From Alphaproteobacteria bacterium (GTDB lineage: Bacteria > Pseudomonadota > Alphaproteobacteria > Caulobacterales > Parvularculaceae), in NCBI GenBank assembly GCA_016125455.1, contig WGLS01000004.1:186001-250000 (forward strand): a stretch of DNA of 64,000 bases, given 5' to 3'. Below are positions 56,275-64,000 of this stretch, one piece after another. The notes under the pieces are model-generated. The model was not told the origin of the DNA, searched no databases, and saw nothing but the letters and a program-made list of their open reading frames with translations. The translations under genes were made by a program, and so were the position numbers. The stretch's first letter is position 1, and each line of letters begins with the position of its first letter.

Positions 56275-56607
56275 ATGGCTTCGGAAGAGGACGAAAACGG
56301 GACCGGTACGGGTACGGGGGTAGGCGTCGTCTCAAAGACGTCGCCAAAAACCAAGCGACCCTCGCTCTACAAGGTGCTGCTGCTGAACGATGACTATACG
56401 CCGCAGGAGTTCGTGGTCTGGCTTCTGCAGGCCGTGTTCCACAAGGACTCCGAGGATGCGGTCCGGATCATGCTTCACGTTCACCAGAACGGCGTCGGCG
56501 TTTGCGGCGTTTACACCTACGAGGTGGCGGAAACCAAGGTTGCGCAAGTAATGGAAATTTCCCGGCGTAATCAACATCCGTTACAGTGCACGATGGAAAG
56601 GGAGTAG
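56275..56607 (+). CDS. clpS: ATP-dependent Clp protease adaptor ClpS
   Basis: A 110-residue N-degron adaptor. The core [20 protein letters not shown] and the [20 protein letters not shown] segment hold the binding pocket for N-terminal Leu/Phe/Tyr/Trp. The first 30 residues are a disordered Gly/Thr linker needed to deliver substrate to ClpA. Its stop abuts the clpA start, so they form an operon. Confidence 0.96.
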   Translation: MASEEDENGTGTGTGVGVVSKTSPKTKRPSLYKVLLLNDDYTPQEFVVWLLQAVFHKDSEDAVRIMLHVHQNGVGVCGVYTYEVAETKVAQVMEISRRNQHPLQCTMERE

Positions 56608-58956
56608 ATGCCGTCCTTCAGCCGATATCTCGACGAATCTTTGCACCGCGCCATTTCGCTCGCGACAGAGCGCCAGCATGAATTGGCGACCCTGGAACAT
56701 CTTCTCCTCGCCCTGACCACCGATCAGGATGCGGCGGCTGTCATGCGTGCGTGCAACGTCGATCTCGACGAGCTGCGTCGGCAACTCTACGAATTCGTCG
56801 AGAACGATCTGGCGAACCTGAAGCTAGAAGGCGATAACGAACAGGCGAAGCCGACGGCGAGCTTCCAGCGAGTCATTCAGCGCGCGGTCATTCATGTCCA
56901 GTCGTCCGGCCGGGAAGAGGTGACGGGCGCGAACGTTCTCGTGGCGTTGTTCGCCGAACGCGAAAGCCATGCTGCGCATTTCCTGCAGATGCAGGACATG
57001 ACACGGTTCGACGCCGTCAACTACATCTCCCACGGGTTGGCGAAGCGGTCCGGCGAGAGTCAGTCTCGCGCGCCGCGCGGCGCCTCGGACGACGCCGAGG
57101 CCCCCGGCGGCGGCAAGGCTGAAAGCGCGCTTGCCGCCTATTGCGTCGATCTCAACCAGAAGGCGCGCGCAGGCAAGATTGACCCGCTGATCGGCCGCGA
57201 CGCGGAGATCGAGCGCTCCATCCAGGTGCTTTGTCGCCGGCGCAAGAATAATCCGATCCTCGTCGGCGACCCAGGCGTCGGCAAGACGGCGATCGCGGAG
57301 GGCCTCGCTCGCAAGATCGTTGATGAAGACGTGCCGGAAGTGCTTGCGGACTCGACGATATTCGCGCTCGACATGGGCGCGCTCCTTGCCGGCACGCGAT
57401 ATCGCGGCGACTTTGAGGAGCGCATCAAGGCTGTCCTGAAAGAGCTCGAAGAGCACGAGGACGCCGTGCTGTTCATCGATGAAATTCACACTGTCATAGG
57501 CGCGGGCGCAACCTCTGGCGGCGCAATGGACGCGTCGAACCTGTTGAAGCCGGCGCTGCAATCCGGCGCGCTAAGGTGCATGGGATCGACGACGTACAAG
57601 GAGTATCGCCAGCATTTCGAAAAGGATCGCGCGTTGGCGCGTCGATTCCAGAAGATCGACGTCGTGGAGCCGACAATCGACGATACCGTTCAGATCCTTA
57701 TGGGGCTGAAACCCTATTTTGAGGATCACCATAACATTAAGTACACGGACGAAGCGATCAAGAGCGCCGTGGACCTCTCCGCCAAGCACATGACCGATCG
57801 CAAGCTGCCGGACAAGGCGATCGACGTTATCGATGAGGCCGGCGCTCGCCAGATGTTGTTCACCAAGGACCTGCGCAAGCAGGTCATCGGCGTGCATGAG
57901 ATTGAGGAAATTGTCGCAAAGATGGCGCGCATTCCGCCGAAATCGGTTTCAAAATCCGATACGGAGCGCCTGAAGAATCTGGGCACGGACCTGCGTCGGG
58001 TCGTCTTCGGCCAGGACGCGGCGATCGACCAGCTCGCTGCCGCAATCAAGCTTTCGCGCGCCGGATTGCGCGAGCCGAACAAGCCGGTCGGCAATTATCT
58101 GTTCGCCGGCCCGACAGGCGTCGGCAAGACTGAGGTCGCCAAGCAGTTGGCGTCGCTACTCGGCGTCGAACTCGTACGCTTCGACATGTCGGAATACATG
58201 GAGCGCCATACCGTTTCGCGCCTTATCGGCGCGCCTCCGGGATATGTCGGCTTTGACCAGGGCGGTCTCCTGACCGACGCGATCGATCAGAACCCGCACT
58301 GCGTCCTGCTGATGGACGAAGTCGAAAAGGCGCACCCGGAGATTTTCAATATTCTCCTTCAGGTGATGGACAATGGCGTCCTGACGGACACAAACGGCAA
58401 GAAAATCGACTTCCGCAACGTGATCGTGATCATGACGACCAATGCAGGCGCCTCCGACGCCGCGAAAAACGCGATTGGCTTCGCCGGCGGCCGCAAGGAC
58501 GACGAGCGCGACGAGGCGATCAAGCGCACTTTCACGCCGGAGTTCCGGAACCGCCTCGACGCGATCGTGCAGTTCGCCGGCCTGTCGTCGAAAATCATCG
58601 ACCGGATTGTCGAGAAATTCGTCCTGCAGCTGGAAGCGCAGCTTGCGGATCGCAACATCACTTTTGACGTCGATCCGTCCGCGACAAGATGGCTGGCGGA
58701 AAAAGGCTTCGACGAGGAAATGGGCGCGCGGCCGCTGGCGCGGGTTATCCAGGACCAGATCAAGAAGCCGATTGCGGACGAAATCCTGTTCGGGTCGCTG
58801 CGCCACGGCGGCGTCGTGAAGGTCTTCGTCAATCCGGAAGATCCGAAGAGCCTCGCGTTCGAATACATTCCGGAAGAGCCGGAAACGGCCGACCCTGACG
58901 ATGGTCAGGGTCCGGATGACGGGGCCGGCGTGCCGGCGCTTGTTGACAAGCGATAG
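56608..58956 (+). CDS. clpA: ATP-dependent Clp protease ATPase ClpA
   Basis: A 782-residue AAA+ unfoldase. The N domain (residues 1-145) starts [20 protein letters not shown]; the first ATPase has GDPGVGKT at 220-227, the second GPTGVGKT at 501-508, with matching FIDEIHT and [12 protein letters not shown] Walker B motifs. It feeds ClpP with ClpS-delivered substrates. Full length; the start is 0 bases from the clpS stop. Confidence 0.97.
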   Translation: MPSFSRYLDESLHRAISLATERQHELATLEHLLLALTTDQDAAAVMRACNVDLDELRRQLYEFVENDLANLKLEGDNEQAKPTASFQRVIQRAVIHVQSSGREEVTGANVLVALFAERESHAAHFLQMQDMTRFDAVNYISHGLAKRSGESQSRAPRGASDDAEAPGGGKAESALAAYCVDLNQKARAGKIDPLIGRDAEIERSIQVLCRRRKNNPILVGDPGVGKTAIAEGLARKIVDEDVPEVLADSTIFALDMGALLAGTRYRGDFEERIKAVLKELEEHEDAVLFIDEIHTVIGAGATSGGAMDASNLLKPALQSGALRCMGSTTYKEYRQHFEKDRALARRFQKIDVVEPTIDDTVQILMGLKPYFEDHHNIKYTDEAIKSAVDLSAKHMTDRKLPDKAIDVIDEAGARQMLFTKDLRKQVIGVHEIEEIVAKMARIPPKSVSKSDTERLKNLGTDLRRVVFGQDAAIDQLAAAIKLSRAGLREPNKPVGNYLFAGPTGVGKTEVAKQLASLLGVELVRFDMSEYMERHTVSRLIGAPPGYVGFDQGGLLTDAIDQNPHCVLLMDEVEKAHPEIFNILLQVMDNGVLTDTNGKKIDFRNVIVIMTTNAGASDAAKNAIGFAGGRKDDERDEAIKRTFTPEFRNRLDAIVQFAGLSSKIIDRIVEKFVLQLEAQLADRNITFDVDPSATRWLAEKGFDEEMGARPLARVIQDQIKKPIADEILFGSLRHGGVVKVFVNPEDPKSLAFEYIPEEPETADPDDGQGPDDGAGVPALVDKR

Positions 58957-58985
58957 ACGCCCCAGGGCGCGAAAGGCGACAGGGA

Positions 58986-59001
58986 CCCCGCGCAAGCGGG
59001 G
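58986..59001. terminator. GCAA-loop hairpin between clpA and the epimerase-like gene
   Basis: CCCCGC-GCAA-GCGGGG is a perfect 6-base stem with a GNRA tetraloop, 29 bases past the clpA stop and 33 bases past the convergent gene's stop. No T-run; it may act as a bidirectional transcript end. Confidence 0.4.
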
Positions 59002-59034
59002 CGCCTGCCTTCGCTGGCTTGCGATCTCATCGAA

Positions 59035-59979
59035 TTACTGCATGAGCGTGATGGTGAGCGCGTCCTCGCGGGAGTAGGGCGCCTCGCCGATCAGACCTGT
59101 AAGCTTCGAGCCGTCCATCGCGAGCGGGACCGACAGGTTGAGGAGCGCAAGCCCGCGGGCGAGTGGGTGCGACGGGTCATAGCTCGGGGTGATCTCGCCT
59201 GACCACCCCAGCCGCGCCGCCATCGCTTCGGCCCATCCGCGATTCGAAATCGGGGCGTGATCGACGACATTGAACGTCTCGTTCGCTGCCCCGGGCGCCA
59301 GCGCCGACTGAGCGATCGCCCAGCCGACATTGCCGGAAAAGCCATAGGTTGTCGTCCAGTCCAGCCATTCACGCGGCGCCGCCAGTTCGGGCGCGTCCTT
59401 TTTCATGGGCGCTGCAGCCCAGTTGAACCGCTTCTGACGATCGCTGGGCCCATACACCATCGGCAGCCTGAGGATCGTCGATTCGATCGACATTGCCCGC
59501 GTGGCGTCCTCAATTGGGATCTTGTCGTAGTGATCGAGCCATAGCGCTGGATCGTTGGGGCTGCGCGTCGCGCCGAGACGGTAGGGGTAGCGGGAGGTGC
59601 GCAGCGGCGAGGTCTCGGACAGCCAGGGTAAGGGCTCCCCTGTTTCCTTGCGGTGCAACAGGCCGTAGTTGCGATAAACATCCGACGAACTGATCAGCAC
59701 ATATCGCTTCACGAGCCCATCGAGCGCGTCAAGCAAAGGCGTTGTCTCTTTCATCGTCATCGCCAGCACGTCGATCACGACGTCGATCTTCCGGTATCGG
59801 ATGACGTCAATGATTGACTGTGGCTTCGTGCGGTCCGCCGTGACGATCGGGATTTCAGACGGTTGGGTTGTTCGCCCGCGCCGCGCAACGCCGACGGCCT
59901 TGACGCCGGCGCGCCGGAAAGCGGCGAGGGCCGCGTCGCCAATGGCGCCGCCGACGCCGATTACAAGAACATTTGCCAT
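59035..59979 (-). CDS. NAD-dependent epimerase/dehydratase family protein
   Basis: A 314-residue extended SDR-like protein. The cofactor site is VLVIGVGGAIGDAALAAF near the start; SSSDVYRNYG resembles the SDR Ser-Tyr region but the usual YxxxK is not clear, so catalysis may be non-classical. STILRLPMVYGPSDRQKRFN and the TFNVVDHAPISNRGWAEAM segment fit sugar epimerase/reductase relatives. Start at ATG 59979 rather than an in-frame GTG two codons upstream. Substrate unknown. Confidence 0.78.
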   Translation of the reverse strand: MANVLVIGVGGAIGDAALAAFRRAGVKAVGVARRGRTTQPSEIPIVTADRTKPQSIIDVIRYRKIDVVIDVLAMTMKETTPLLDALDGLVKRYVLISSSDVYRNYGLLHRKETGEPLPWLSETSPLRTSRYPYRLGATRSPNDPALWLDHYDKIPIEDATRAMSIESTILRLPMVYGPSDRQKRFNWAAAPMKKDAPELAAPREWLDWTTTYGFSGNVGWAIAQSALAPGAANETFNVVDHAPISNRGWAEAMAARLGWSGEITPSYDPSHPLARGLALLNLSVPLAMDGSKLTGLIGEAPYSREDALTITLMQ

Positions 59980-60006
59980 ATTCACAGGATCTCCGGATTC
60001 GGGCCC

Positions 60007-61239
60007 CTACATTCGTTCGGCGACGTCGCGCGCTTCGGCAATGAAGGCGGCCGCAGCCGGAAACGCGAATAAGGGCGGATAGCTGGAATTGTTCGACGTC
60101 GCGGCGATTGCAATGTCGCCGGGCGCATCTGGAAATGTCGCAAAGATTGTCAGCCCACCGACCGAGCCCCCGGTGTGCCCAATCGCCTTGGCGTCACCGA
60201 TGGCGCGGCGCGCCGCGGCGATGACTTCCGGCCCGAATGCGCGGGCGGCGTCATTGAGCCTGTCAGGCGCCATGTCAACTGCCCAGCCAATGCCATAGCC
60301 GGTCGCGGCGCCATGTGCGGCAGTTTGGGAAGTTGTCAGGATGTCATAGGTCTCGGCGCTGACAAGGCGATCCGTCCCCATCGCGGCGGCGAAGCGCAGG
60401 ATATCGCTCGGCGTCGACAGAAAGCCGCCGCCCGCCCACTTTGCGCTGTTGTCAACGAATGGCGCATTCTCCGTGCGGTCGTTCGCAACGTCGTATGAGT
60501 AGAAACGCGTGCGGTGCGCCACGATCTCTTCCACGTGGTCGGCCGTAGTCGCCGTCATGCCGGCCGGGTCGAAAACCGCCGCCTGCATGTAATCGAGGAA
60601 GGTATCGCCGGATGCGCCTTCGATCGCGGCGCTAATGAGGTTCCAGCCATAGCTTGAATAGACATAGGCCGAGCCCGGCCGATTGATCAGCGGATCATCC
60701 TTGAAAATGTCGAGCGCCGCGCTGACCGAGGAATAGCGCGTAGCGGACAGGAATTCATCGCCCTCATAGTGGCGGATGCCTCCAAGATGGCCGCCAAGTT
60801 GCCGGATAGTGACTGGATAGGTCTTGCGCGGAAAGTCCGGCGCATAGGCCTGCACCTCCGCATCGAGATCGAGCCTGCCTTCGTCGACGAGGCGGCCGAT
60901 CGCTGCGGCGGTCAGGGTCTTCGAAACGCTCCCGATCCGGAACTTCGTCTGCGGCGTCACGGGGACGTCGTTTTCCAGATCCGCGCTGCCAAATCCTTCG
61001 GCCCAGACGATCTCGCCGCAGGCGCTTACCGCAACGCTGAAGCCGTACTCGCCGGGTCGCCCCACTCGTGCGTCGATTGCCCGGGTCTGGAAGTCGACAA
61101 GCTCGCGCGCGCGGGCGGTTGCGGCCTCGACTTCCGCTTTTCCTACTGGGCATTGGGTCGAGCGGGCGTTTGCCTCGCCGCCAAGGCTGGCGGCAAAGAG
61201 GACGATGGCGGATGCGACTGCGAAAAGCTTATTGCTCAT
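60007..61239 (-). CDS. Serine hydrolase, class C beta-lactamase family
   Basis: A 410-residue exported protein with a signal peptide (cleavage after ANA, residue 26). The catalytic motif SVSK at 104-107, the YSSYGWN segment (Tyr-x-Asn equivalent) and the GHTGGSVGG box near the C-terminus place it in the beta-lactamase/transpeptidase-like family. Such proteins act as esterases or D-amino peptidases; beta-lactam resistance is not implied. ATG 61239 has AAGG upstream. About 30 bases downstream of the HIT gene. Confidence 0.85.
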   Translation of the reverse strand: MSNKLFAVASAIVLFAASLGGEANARSTQCPVGKAEVEAATARARELVDFQTRAIDARVGRPGEYGFSVAVSACGEIVWAEGFGSADLENDVPVTPQTKFRIGSVSKTLTAAAIGRLVDEGRLDLDAEVQAYAPDFPRKTYPVTIRQLGGHLGGIRHYEGDEFLSATRYSSVSAALDIFKDDPLINRPGSAYVYSSYGWNLISAAIEGASGDTFLDYMQAAVFDPAGMTATTADHVEEIVAHRTRFYSYDVANDRTENAPFVDNSAKWAGGGFLSTPSDILRFAAAMGTDRLVSAETYDILTTSQTAAHGAATGYGIGWAVDMAPDRLNDAARAFGPEVIAAARRAIGDAKAIGHTGGSVGGLTIFATFPDAPGDIAIAATSNNSSYPPLFAFPAAAAFIAEARDVAERM

Positions 61240-61268
61240 GGTCGACCTTGCGTTGAACGAGGGAATGG

Positions 61269-61703
61269 TCACATCGCACGCCGGATTTTGTCGGCAAGGA
61301 GTTCCAGGGCTTCGGCCGATGCTGGCGATCCACCTGCATGCGGAGCGATCGAGCGGCCCTCATAGACGGGCAGAATGTGCATGTGCAGATGAAAGACGGT
61401 CTGTCCCGCGAGCGAGCCATTGAACTGCGCAATGCGCACCCCGTCTGGCTCCAGCGCCGCGACCACCGCAGCCGCCACCTTCCGGGTTGTTTCGATGAGG
61501 CCGGAAAGCATGCTGGCCGGCGCCGTCAGCAGGTTCGTTGCGCCCTCCGTCTTCGGTATGACGAGGCAGTGACCCTCAGTCTGCGGAAAAATATCCATGA
61601 AGGCGAGGTAGGAACCATCCTCGAAGACCTTCACGCAAGGCATGTCGCCGCGAATGATCTTCGCGAAAATATTGTTCGGATCATAGATTTCATTCAGGGA
61701 CAT
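61269..61703 (-). CDS. HIT-family nucleotide hydrolase
   Basis: A 144-residue HIT protein with the histidine triad at His105, His107 and His109 (HLHMH). NIFAKIIRGDMPCVKVFEDG and the FMDIFPQTEGHCLVIPK segment are typical of Hint-like AMP-lysine or dinucleotide hydrolases. Start at ATG 61703 (MSLNEIYD); it overlaps the upstream gene by 14 bases. Confidence 0.92.
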   Translation of the reverse strand: MSLNEIYDPNNIFAKIIRGDMPCVKVFEDGSYLAFMDIFPQTEGHCLVIPKTEGATNLLTAPASMLSGLIETTRKVAAAVVAALEPDGVRIAQFNGSLAGQTVFHLHMHILPVYEGRSIAPHAGGSPASAEALELLADKIRRAM

Positions 61704-62112
61704 CGAGCTTTCTCCGATCCGGCTTGAATTCGGTTTTGCAGGCGACGCAGCGCAGTCTGCGGGTTCGCCACCACACGACCGAGCCATAGAGTAATAGAAG
61801 AAGCATGGGCAGGACCAGCGGCTTGACCCGAGTGAAGCGATTGCGGCCGCACCGGGGGCAGCTGGTGTCGTCGAATTCCACGCCGGGTCTGCGGTCGACG
61901 CCATGTATGAGTCTGGCAGCGTCATCCTCCGCACCCTCCGGTACGCTGATGCGAATGCCGCCCATGCCGATGCGCATGAGCGGATCGATCATCGAATAAC
62001 GGCGGTCGGGCATGGTCGCAAAAATGCCATTCGATTGCAGGAACGATTGCGCGACGATCGCTTCTTCGAGGTCGAAAAATATCAGGCGGCTTGTCGTCAC
62101 CGGCCGCGCCAT
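61690..62112 (-). CDS. DUF2007 protein with C-terminal zinc ribbon and membrane helix
   Basis: A 140-residue protein. Residues 10-75 follow the DUF2007 pattern (EEAIVAQSFLQSNGIFATM, GGIRISVPEGAEDDAARLI). A zinc ribbon is split around a membrane helix: CPRCG at about 86-90, helix PLVLPMLLLLLYGSVVWW, then CVACK. Function unknown; DUF2007 is a putative signal-transducing or binding domain. Its ATG overlaps the stop of the preceding DUF2007 gene. Confidence 0.75.
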   Translation of the reverse strand: MARPVTTSRLIFFDLEEAIVAQSFLQSNGIFATMPDRRYSMIDPLMRIGMGGIRISVPEGAEDDAARLIHGVDRRPGVEFDDTSCPRCGRNRFTRVKPLVLPMLLLLLYGSVVWWRTRRLRCVACKTEFKPDRRKLDVPE

Positions 62113-62327
62113 CAGTCGTCCGCGACGAGGGCGACGCCTTTTTCGCGCAGGAGCGCGCGAGCCTTTGGCGCCTGGTCCTCATCGACAGCGATGCGCGCGC
62201 CCCCGAACGACAGGTTGAGGCTCGCCATCGCGGCATCATAGACTGCCGCGGTGACGCCGTTCGCCTCCAGGTAGCCGACGATCAAGTGCGCTTCGTTTAC
62301 GTCTCGAACGCGTGCGACGATTTTCAT
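62112..62327 (-). CDS. DUF2007-domain small protein
   Basis: A 71-residue protein made of a single DUF2007 domain: KIVARVRDVNEAHLIVGYLE, NGVTAAVYDAAMASL, FGGARIAVDEDQAPKARALL. Start at ATG 62327 with GAGGAG upstream. It overlaps its neighbours on both sides by a few bases, so the run RidA-DUF482-DUF2007-DUF2007/zinc ribbon-HIT looks like one operon. Confidence 0.8.
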   Translation of the reverse strand: MKIVARVRDVNEAHLIVGYLEANGVTAAVYDAAMASLNLSFGGARIAVDEDQAPKARALLREKGVALVADD

Positions 62328-63523
62328 TCGGGCTCCTCTCGCGAGGCGCGCGGCGCCGCAGCCTTGCGATATGGCGCGTATTCGGCGAGGCAATCGAGCT
62401 CCTCGGCGTTCTGCGCGCGTTCCTGTTCAAGATATGTCTCGATCGCCGCCCGGAAACCGCGATCGGCGATCCAGTGTCGCGACCGCGTCTTCACCGGTTC
62501 ATAGCCGCGAGCAATCTTGTGTTCGCCTTGCGCGCCCGCCTCGACCCGAGCAAAGCCGTGATTGATCGCGTACTCGATAGCCTGATAATAGCACAGCTCG
62601 AAATGCAGGAAGGGAGCATACTCTGTACACCCCCAATATCGCCCATAGAGGCAATCGCCGCCGACGACATTGAGCGCCCCGGCGACGGGCAGGCCGTCGC
62701 GTTCGGCGACAAACATCAACAGGTCCTCGCCCATCGTCTGCGCGGCAATCGCGAAGAACTCCCGGGTGAGATACGGCATGCCCCATTTGCGCGCGCCGGT
62801 GTCCTGATAAAATCGCCAGAACGCCGCCCAGTGCGCCGGCGTGATGTCGGCGCCGCGCAGGACGCGAATCGCCAGGCCGCTGTCCAGCGTCTGCCGTCGC
62901 TCCCGACGGACGGCTTTGCGCTTCCGAGACGACAGCGCGGCGAGGAAATCGTCGAAAGTGCGGTAATCCCGATTGAACCAGTGATACTGGCTGGTCTCCC
63001 GCAACAGAAAGCCAGCGTCGGCCAGCGCCGCATCGTCCGTCGCGTCGATAAAATTCACGTGCAGGGAGGAAACCCGGAACTGCAACGCCGCCTCAATCAG
63101 GCCGGCGGCAAGACCTGCGCGCGCGGCGTCGTCCAGCGCAAGGAGGCGCGGGCCCGTCGCCGGCGTGAATGGCGCAGCGACCAGCAATTTCGGATAATAG
63201 CGCCCGCCCGCCCGTTCGTAGGCGTCGGCCCAGTGATGGTCGAAGATGTATTCGCCCCTGCTGTGCAGCTTGAAATAAGCCGGCGCGCAGGCAACGAGCG
63301 TGTCGCCACGATGAACGAGGGCGTGACGCGGAATCCAGCCGGCAGTCTCGCCGACCGAACTAGAAGCTTCAAGCGCGTTTAGGAACGCATGTCCGACGAA
63401 GGGATTGCGTGGGCGGTCGCCTGCGAGCGCATCCCAATTCGCCGCTTCGATTTTGGCAATCGAGGACGCGGTCGTCAGCTTCATTTGCGCGTTGTCGCGC
63501 TCGTTCCCGGCTCCGTCCGCCAT
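62324..63523 (-). CDS. DUF482/GNAT-family protein (FemAB-like)
   Basis: A 399-residue protein of the DUF482 acyltransferase-like family. RNPFVGHAFLNALEASSSVG, DHHWADAYERAGGRYYPKL, ETSQYHWFNRDYRTFDDFL, SSRKRKAVRRERRQ and GRYWGCTEYAPFLHFELCYY are family-typical. Members resemble FemAB aminoacyltransferases and are annotated as peptidoglycan-biosynthesis-like, without firm proof. Start at ATG 63523 with GGAAG upstream; a second ATG at 63484 is possible. Confidence 0.85.
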   Translation of the reverse strand: MADGAGNERDNAQMKLTTASSIAKIEAANWDALAGDRPRNPFVGHAFLNALEASSSVGETAGWIPRHALVHRGDTLVACAPAYFKLHSRGEYIFDHHWADAYERAGGRYYPKLLVAAPFTPATGPRLLALDDAARAGLAAGLIEAALQFRVSSLHVNFIDATDDAALADAGFLLRETSQYHWFNRDYRTFDDFLAALSSRKRKAVRRERRQTLDSGLAIRVLRGADITPAHWAAFWRFYQDTGARKWGMPYLTREFFAIAAQTMGEDLLMFVAERDGLPVAGALNVVGGDCLYGRYWGCTEYAPFLHFELCYYQAIEYAINHGFARVEAGAQGEHKIARGYEPVKTRSRHWIADRGFRAAIETYLEQERAQNAEELDCLAEYAPYRKAAAPRASREEPE

Positions 63524-63539
63524 GCGTCTTCCGGCGCGA

Positions 63540-64000
63540 TCAGCGGATTTCGGCGATTGCGTCGATCTCGACGGCGGCGCCGAGCGGCAGCGACGGGGCG
63601 CCGACCGCTGCGCGAGCATGGCGGCCGGCGTCGCCGAATATTTCCCGCATGAGAGTCGATGCGCCATCGATGACTTTCGGCTGCGCGGTAAATCCGGGCG
63701 CGCAATTGACGAAACCGCCAAGCTTGACGATGCGGGTCACGCGATCGAGGTCGCCGCGGCACGCTTCCTTCAGCTGGCTGACGATATTCAGGGCGCAGGC
63801 GCGGGCGGCGCGCACGCCGTCGTCCACGTCGAGGCCATCGCCGAGCTTGCCTTCGATGAGGCCGTCAGGCGTCATGGAAACCTGGCCGGAGACAAAAACA
63901 AGGGAACCCGACACCACGAACGGAACATAGTCCGCCACGGGTTTCGCTGGCGCCGGCAGCTTCAATCCGAGTTCCGCCAGTCTTTGTTCAGCCTTTGACA
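63540..64000 (-). CDS. RidA family protein, 5' end outside window
   Basis: The frame is open to the window end, and the upstream residues (SKAEQRLAELGLKLPAPAKP) match RidA-family N-termini, so the true start lies beyond 64000. The visible core has YVPFVVSGSLVFVSGQV, LGDGLDVDDGVRAARACALN and VGAPSLPLGAAVEIDAIA. This is the longer RidA subgroup (about 155 residues). RidA hydrolyses reactive 2-aminoacrylate-type enamines; the conserved deaminase Arg of the classic group is not obvious here, so activity may differ. Confidence 0.88.
   Translation of the reverse strand, partial: SKAEQRLAELGLKLPAPAKPVADYVPFVVSGSLVFVSGQVSMTPDGLIEGKLGDGLDVDDGVRAARACALNIVSQLKEACRGDLDRVTRIVKLGGFVNCAPGFTAQPKVIDGASTLMREIFGDAGRHARAAVGAPSLPLGAAVEIDAIAEIR

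Noticed and set aside
60007-61239. Antibiotic-resistance beta-lactamase
   Set aside because: The SxxK family includes many esterases and peptidases; lack of typical AmpC features and of a regulator gives no support for resistance.

Overview
The window reads as chromosomal DNA of a high-GC alphaproteobacterium. Evidence: alphaproteobacterial-type nuoABCD, eno/ftsB/pdhA, clpS-clpA, a phasin gene and rpmF; an ECF sigma/anti-sigma pair; an exosortase fused to an EpsI domain; and intergenic sequences resembling a palindromic repeat common in that class. A marine or aquatic Parvularculales/Hyphomonadaceae-like bacterium fits, but that is inference. Coding density is high. I saw no rRNA, tRNA, CRISPR array, prophage or insertion sequence.

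Layout. 1-5.8 kb (minus strand): a Clp-fold membrane protease cut by the window start, a TonB siderophore receptor behind a Fur-like box, an iron-sulfur FrhB/BciB-type reductase and a MoxR ATPase. 5.9-8.4 kb: an ECF sigma/anti-sigma operon divergent from a DUF4394 protein with a VPLPA-CTERM sorting signal; the gap holds a near-symmetric promoter readable on both strands. 8.6-12.7 kb: overlapping genes for a lipoprotein metalloprotease, a nitrilase and a methyltransferase. 12.8-22 kb: mixed metabolism and transport (PYROXD2-like oxidoreductase, ThDP enzyme, GABA-type transaminase, outer-membrane barrel, solute-binding protein, MFS exporter) plus two small orphan proteins. 22.2-27.4 kb: a Baeyer-Villiger-type monooxygenase behind a perfect palindrome, then three overlapping glycosyltransferase genes. 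27.5-31.0 kb: nuoA-nuoB-small membrane protein-nuoC-GFA-nuoD, with nuoE onward missing.

32.6-40 kb: a TetR regulator and palindromic operator divergent from an acyl-CoA carboxylase beta / acyl-CoA dehydrogenase / enoyl-CoA hydratase / carboxylase alpha / BKACE cluster, probably for a branched or isoprenoid acyl-CoA. 40-48.3 kb: rpmF, a lipoprotein with seven 10-residue repeats, an oligopeptidase B-like enzyme, eno, an inverted patatin lipoprotein, ftsB and pdhA. 48.5-55 kb (minus): membrane protein, GNAT, exosortase-system amidotransferase, exosortase-EpsI fusion, D,D-carboxypeptidase with SPOR domain. 55-59 kb: phasin with a well-defined promoter/operator and terminator, then clpS-clpA. 59-64 kb (minus): epimerase-like and serine-hydrolase genes, then a RidA / DUF482 / DUF2007 / DUF2007-zinc-ribbon / HIT run cut by the window end.

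The main functional links are (i) the exosortase near 52 kb and the VPLPA-CTERM protein near 8 kb, with glycosyltransferase and amidotransferase genes suggesting an exosortase-linked surface glycan; (ii) the TetR-controlled acyl-CoA module; and (iii) a PHB granule protein under an apparent PhaR-type operator.
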